The position numbers and the translations under genes are program-made. Of a stretch of DNA of 38,539 nucleotides, positions 35,373 through 38,539 are shown piece after piece. Position 1 is the first letter of the stretch, and every line of letters begins with the position of its first letter. Source of the stretch: Clostridia bacterium (GTDB taxonomy: Bacteria > Bacillota > Clostridia > Christensenellales > Borkfalkiaceae); assembly GCA_029060985.1 (NCBI GenBank), contig JAIDSX010000054.1:1-38539 (forward strand), in the 5' to 3' direction. The notes below the pieces were generated by a model. The model was not told where the DNA came from, did not search any database, and worked only from the letters and a program-made list of their open reading frames with translations.

Positions 35373-35849
35373 TTAATCGTTAAAATAATAGAACATTCTC
35401 AAATCGTTTTTCGTGCGAAGCTGTAATTCGAACATATGCAAGTGGTGATTGAGCTCCAACAGCTTTGCGGGTCTGTATATCTCTCCGCGTAAGATAATGC
35501 GGTTTGCGGAATGATATTCCTCGGTAATGACCGCTTCCGAAGTCTGCAACTTCTTGATAAAATCCTCGATGTTCAGTTTCTTCGTGCGGTAATAGGTCTG
35601 CTCGTTTTCTTTGGGGATAACTTCCGTTAAGAAGATATTCATGACCTCTTCGTCGCCCTCTATGGAGAGCATTGCGTCATCCGTTCTGTCGTCAACTCTC
35701 TTTAAGAATCCGTCCTTCAAAACGAGATTCACGTAGGAATCGTTATACTTCACGTTTTCGATTCTGCACCCGTTCAAGCACAACATAGGGTATGCGTTAA
35801 ATTTTTTGTAACGAAATAACATAGTTTGCTCCACGGACCCGCACGTCAA
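35373..35849 (-). CDS. Hypothetical protein
   Basis: Long ORF; likely start at MLFRYKKFNAY; no family recognised. Confidence 0.65.
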   Translation of the reverse strand: MTCGSVEQTMLFRYKKFNAYPMLCLNGCRIENVKYNDSYVNLVLKDGFLKRVDDRTDDAMLSIEGDEEVMNIFLTEVIPKENEQTYYRTKKLNIEDFIKKLQTSEAVITEEYHSANRIILRGEIYRPAKLLELNHHLHMFELQLRTKNDLRMFYYFND

Positions 35850-35999
35850 CGAGTATAATATTCTACATATATTTTATACCCTTTTTTCGTGCTTTGCAAC
35901 CATATTTCACTAAAAAATACAAAATCTCTGCAAGTATTTTTTGGATTTTTCATAAAACAAGCCCCTGCGCTAAGCGCAGGGGCTCTTGAAAACTTCTTA

Positions 36000-37001
36000 T
36001 TACTTGTTCATTCCTTCCTGAACTGCAACCGCGACTGCAACCGTCGCACCGACCATGGGGTTGTTACCCATACCGATAAGACCCATCATCTCGACGTGCG
36101 CGGGAACGGAAGAGCTACCCGCAAACTGCGCGTCGGAGTGCATTCTGCCCATCGTATCGGTCATGCCGTACGAGGAAGGTCCTGCCGCCATGTTGTCGGG
36201 GTGGAGCGTTCTGCCCGTGCCGCCGCCCGAAGCCACCGAGAAGTACTGAACGCCGTTCTCGCAGCACCACTTTTTGTACGTGCCCGCAACGGGGTGCTGG
36301 AAACGCGTGGGGTTGGTGGAGTTACCCGTAATGGAAACGCCGACCTTTTCGAGCTTCATGATAGCAACGCCTTCGGGAACGTTATCCGCGCCGTAGCACT
36401 TGACCTTCGCGCGGGGACCGTCCGAATAGGGAACTTCCTTCGTGACCGTGACCGTTTCGGTATAGGGATCGAACACCGTTTCGCAGTAGGTGAAGCCGTT
36501 GATACGCGAAATAATGAACGCCGCGTCTTTGCCGAGACCGTTGAGGATAACGCGAAGCGGATTCTTACGGACTTTATTTGCGTTCATTGCAATGGAGATC
36601 GCGCCCTCCGCAGCCGCGAAGGATTCGTGCCCTGCGAGGAAGCAGAAGCAATCCGTCTCTTCGGAAAGGAGCATTTTACCGAGGTTTCCGTGACCGAGGC
36701 CTACCTTTCTGTTCTCCGCAACCGAGCCGGGAATGCAGAAGGACTGCAAGCCGATACCGATTGCCGCCGCCGCGTCCGCCGCCTTTTTGCAGCCTTTCTT
36801 GATTGCGATCGCCGCGCCCACCGTGTAAGCCCAAACCGCGTTTTCGAAGCAGATGGGCTGCGTGCCGCGCACGAGCTTATCGCAGTCTACGCCCTTAGAA
36901 AGGCAAATTTCTTTGCACTCCTCCACGGACTTGATACCGTTTTCTTTGAGCACCTTATTGATCTTTTCGATTCTTCTTTCATAACCTTCGAACAAAGCCA
37001 T
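36000..37001 (-). CDS. GGGtGRT protein
   Basis: Diagnostic SGGGTGRTLHPDN; MALFEGYERRIEKINKVL N-terminus. Confidence 0.9.
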   Translation of the reverse strand: MALFEGYERRIEKINKVLKENGIKSVEECKEICLSKGVDCDKLVRGTQPICFENAVWAYTVGAAIAIKKGCKKAADAAAAIGIGLQSFCIPGSVAENRKVGLGHGNLGKMLLSEETDCFCFLAGHESFAAAEGAISIAMNANKVRKNPLRVILNGLGKDAAFIISRINGFTYCETVFDPYTETVTVTKEVPYSDGPRAKVKCYGADNVPEGVAIMKLEKVGVSITGNSTNPTRFQHPVAGTYKKWCCENGVQYFSVASGGGTGRTLHPDNMAAGPSSYGMTDTMGRMHSDAQFAGSSSVPAHVEMMGLIGMGNNPMVGATVAVAVAVQEGMNK

Positions 37002-37014
37002 TGTTACTCCCTCC

Positions 37015-37716
37015 TTATTCCTTACGGGGGTCGATGTATTTCACCGCGCCCTGTTCTTTTGTAAATCTGCCGTAGTGTCCCATCGCCTTCTCCCAAGCCT
37101 CGTTGGGGGTGCTCCCCTTCTTGATGAAGTCGGTCATTTTGCCGAGGGATACGAACTCGTAGCCGATTACCTGACTGTCTTTATCGAGCGCAAGGCGGGT
37201 AACGTAGCCTTCCGCCATTTCGAGATAGCGAACGCCCTTCTTCGCCGTGCCGTACATCGTGCCGACCTGCGAACGGAGTCCCTTACCCAAATCTTCAAGC
37301 CCCGCGCCGATAGTAAGTCCGTCGTCCGAGAACGCGGACTGCGTTCTGCCGTATACGATTTGCAGGAACAGCTCGCGCATTGCGGTGTTGATCGCGTCGC
37401 ACACGAGGTCGGTATTGAGCGCTTCGAGAATGGTCTTGTGGGGAAGGATTTCCGCCGCCATTGCCGCCGAGTGCGTCATACCCGAACAGCCGATCGTCTC
37501 GACGAGCGCCTCTTGAATGACGCCCTCTTTCACGTTGAGCGTCAGCTTGCACGCGCCCTGCTGCGGTGCGCACCAGCCGATACCGTGCGTGAATCCGCTG
37601 ATGTCGGTAATTTGTTTTGCGCAGACCCACTTGCCCTCTTCGGGAATGGGAGCGGGATCGTGTTTAGGTCCCTTCTGAACGCAACACATTTCTTCTACTT
37701 CACGAGAATATTGCAT
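37015..37716 (-). CDS. Iron-sulfur scaffold-like (NifU-related) protein
   Basis: GIGWCAPQQGACKLTLNV, ETIGCSGMTHSAAMA; partner of the GGGtGRT gene; SD ttggagg. Confidence 0.8.
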   Translation of the reverse strand: MQYSREVEEMCCVQKGPKHDPAPIPEEGKWVCAKQITDISGFTHGIGWCAPQQGACKLTLNVKEGVIQEALVETIGCSGMTHSAAMAAEILPHKTILEALNTDLVCDAINTAMRELFLQIVYGRTQSAFSDDGLTIGAGLEDLGKGLRSQVGTMYGTAKKGVRYLEMAEGYVTRLALDKDSQVIGYEFVSLGKMTDFIKKGSTPNEAWEKAMGHYGRFTKEQGAVKYIDPRKE

Positions 37717-37823
37717 TTGTTTTCCTCCAAATAAAATTTCCGTTTTGTATTGTAACATACATTGGAAAAAATTTCAATATCTTGTCCGAAATTTTTTAAG
37801 AGATTTTTCATTCGTTTTGAACA

Positions 37824-37849
37824 AACCCCGCTCCTTTCGGAGCGGGGTT
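37824..37849. terminator. Terminator
   Basis: AACCCCGCTCC-tttc-GGAGCGGGGTT. Confidence 0.85.
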
Positions 37850-37854
37850 ATGAA

Positions 37855-38121
37855 CTATTCTTCTTTCAATCCGTCTACGGCAATGCGGAAGCCCTGGCGA
37901 AAGCCCCGCTTAAAATAGTAGCATAATTCCTTGACTGTTACACAACTTTTGGCAAACTGATATTCTTCGAAAGCCTGCACCGCTTTCTCGTTATCTTTTA
38001 TAAATTCCATAAACGCGCGTTCTTTTTCTTCTAACCCCGCCTTTTTGCACTCTTCGTATAACTGCGGACTACTGACCGCGTCATATTCCCAACAAAATAA
38101 ATCATCGATTGCCGAATCCAT
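37855..38121 (-). CDS. Small hypothetical protein (possibly DUF6809-like)
   Basis: 88-aa ORF; C-terminal YYFKRGFRQGFRIAVDGL; SD ggagg. Confidence 0.65.
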   Translation of the reverse strand: MDSAIDDLFCWEYDAVSSPQLYEECKKAGLEEKERAFMEFIKDNEKAVQAFEEYQFAKSCVTVKELCYYFKRGFRQGFRIAVDGLKEE

Positions 38122-38142
38122 TTTTATCCTCCATGTACTTTA

Positions 38143-38171
38143 ATTGTATTGCCTCTATCGAGGCATGTCAA
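38143..38171 (-). promoter_or_regulatory. Promoter with operator-like palindrome filling the spacer
   Basis: Minus strand TTGACA-N17-TACAAT; spacer holds TGCCTC-N4-GAGGCA. Confidence 0.8.
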
Positions 38172-38175
38172 GTAT

Positions 38176-38197
38176 TTTTGCCTCAAAAGTGGCAAAA
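38176..38197. promoter_or_regulatory. Second operator-like inverted repeat upstream of the XRE gene
   Basis: TTTTGCC-N8-GGCAAAA, centred 29 bp from the first palindrome. Confidence 0.6.
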
Positions 38198-38204
38198 TAA
38201 ATCC

Positions 38205-38411
38205 ATGGAGAATTTTGCTACAAGATTAAAAGAACTAAGAACTGAAAAGAATCTTTCGCAAGTACAGCTTTCCAAAGCAACGGGATTGAGTAGAAGCGTT
38301 ATCGGATATTGGGAAAGCGGTAAAAAGCACCCTACTTCTCCCGCTATCATTACTCTTGCAAAATACTTTAACGTAACGACGGATTATTTACTTGGAGTTA
38401 CAGACGATTAA
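38205..38411 (+). CDS. XRE-family HTH transcriptional regulator (68 aa)
   Basis: FATRLKELRTEKNLSQVQLSKATGLSRSVIGYWESGKKHPTSPAIITLAKYFNVTTDYLLG. Confidence 0.93.
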   Translation: MENFATRLKELRTEKNLSQVQLSKATGLSRSVIGYWESGKKHPTSPAIITLAKYFNVTTDYLLGVTDD

Positions 38412-38417
38412 AAATTC

Positions 38418-38450
38418 AAAGCCCCCGCGCACTTTGTGCGCGGGGGCTTT
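38418..38450. terminator. Terminator
   Basis: AAAGCCCCCGCGCAC-ttt-GTGCGCGGGGGCTTT. Confidence 0.9.
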
Positions 38451-38460
38451 CTTATAATTC

Positions 38461-38539
38461 TTATTTTAGATCAAAAGCTATAGCCGTCAAGGCATCGCAG
38501 AACGAACCGCCAAACGCACTAATGGTCGACCGTAAACAT
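38461..38539 (-). CDS. Possible C-terminal fragment of a CDS running off the window
   Basis: Minus-strand open frame CLRSTISAFGGSFCDALTAIAFDLK-stop, with a terminator directly downstream. Confidence 0.3.
   Translation of the reverse strand, partial: CLRSTISAFGGSFCDALTAIAFDLK

Overview
A 38.5 kb chromosomal window from an apparently spore-forming low-GC Firmicute (Clostridia-like; sleB/ypeB, rubrerythrin, Spo0A-type regulator). Most of the right two thirds is ordinary housekeeping content: HtrA-like protease, rubrerythrin, ClC channel, an ABC exporter pair, Ca2+/Na+ antiporter, MntP, MATE, cardiolipin synthase, TrmL, SleB/YpeB, and the GGGtGRT/NifU-like pair. No rRNA, tRNA, CRISPR array or transposase was recognised. 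The accessory content is concentrated at 0-18.5 kb, with smaller islands elsewhere. The main points are: (1) a WYL-regulator / DIP1984-like / rtcB / two-unknown-gene cassette with a 332-nt structured leader, carrying two covarying hairpins with identical loops plus a terminator in front of rtcB; (2) a Spo0A-like response regulator and an AgrC-like GHKL kinase separated by an unannotated, oppositely oriented 18-aa Trp-rich peptide ORF with its own SD and a shared terminator; (3) an SRA-like/HNH endonuclease paired with a zinc-ribbon/EVE-like protein; (4) a 5.3-kb surface-protein gene whose SD-linked ATG is out of frame because of a G9 tract (phase-variation candidate, OFF as sequenced); (5) a consensus promoter driving a probably leaderless 26-aa leader ORF that overlaps a terminator upstream of a MATE pump; (6) two yybP-ykoY-like leaders; (7) a MutT gene interrupted by one TGG->TAG change. 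All family calls come from reading motifs by eye; no database search was run.
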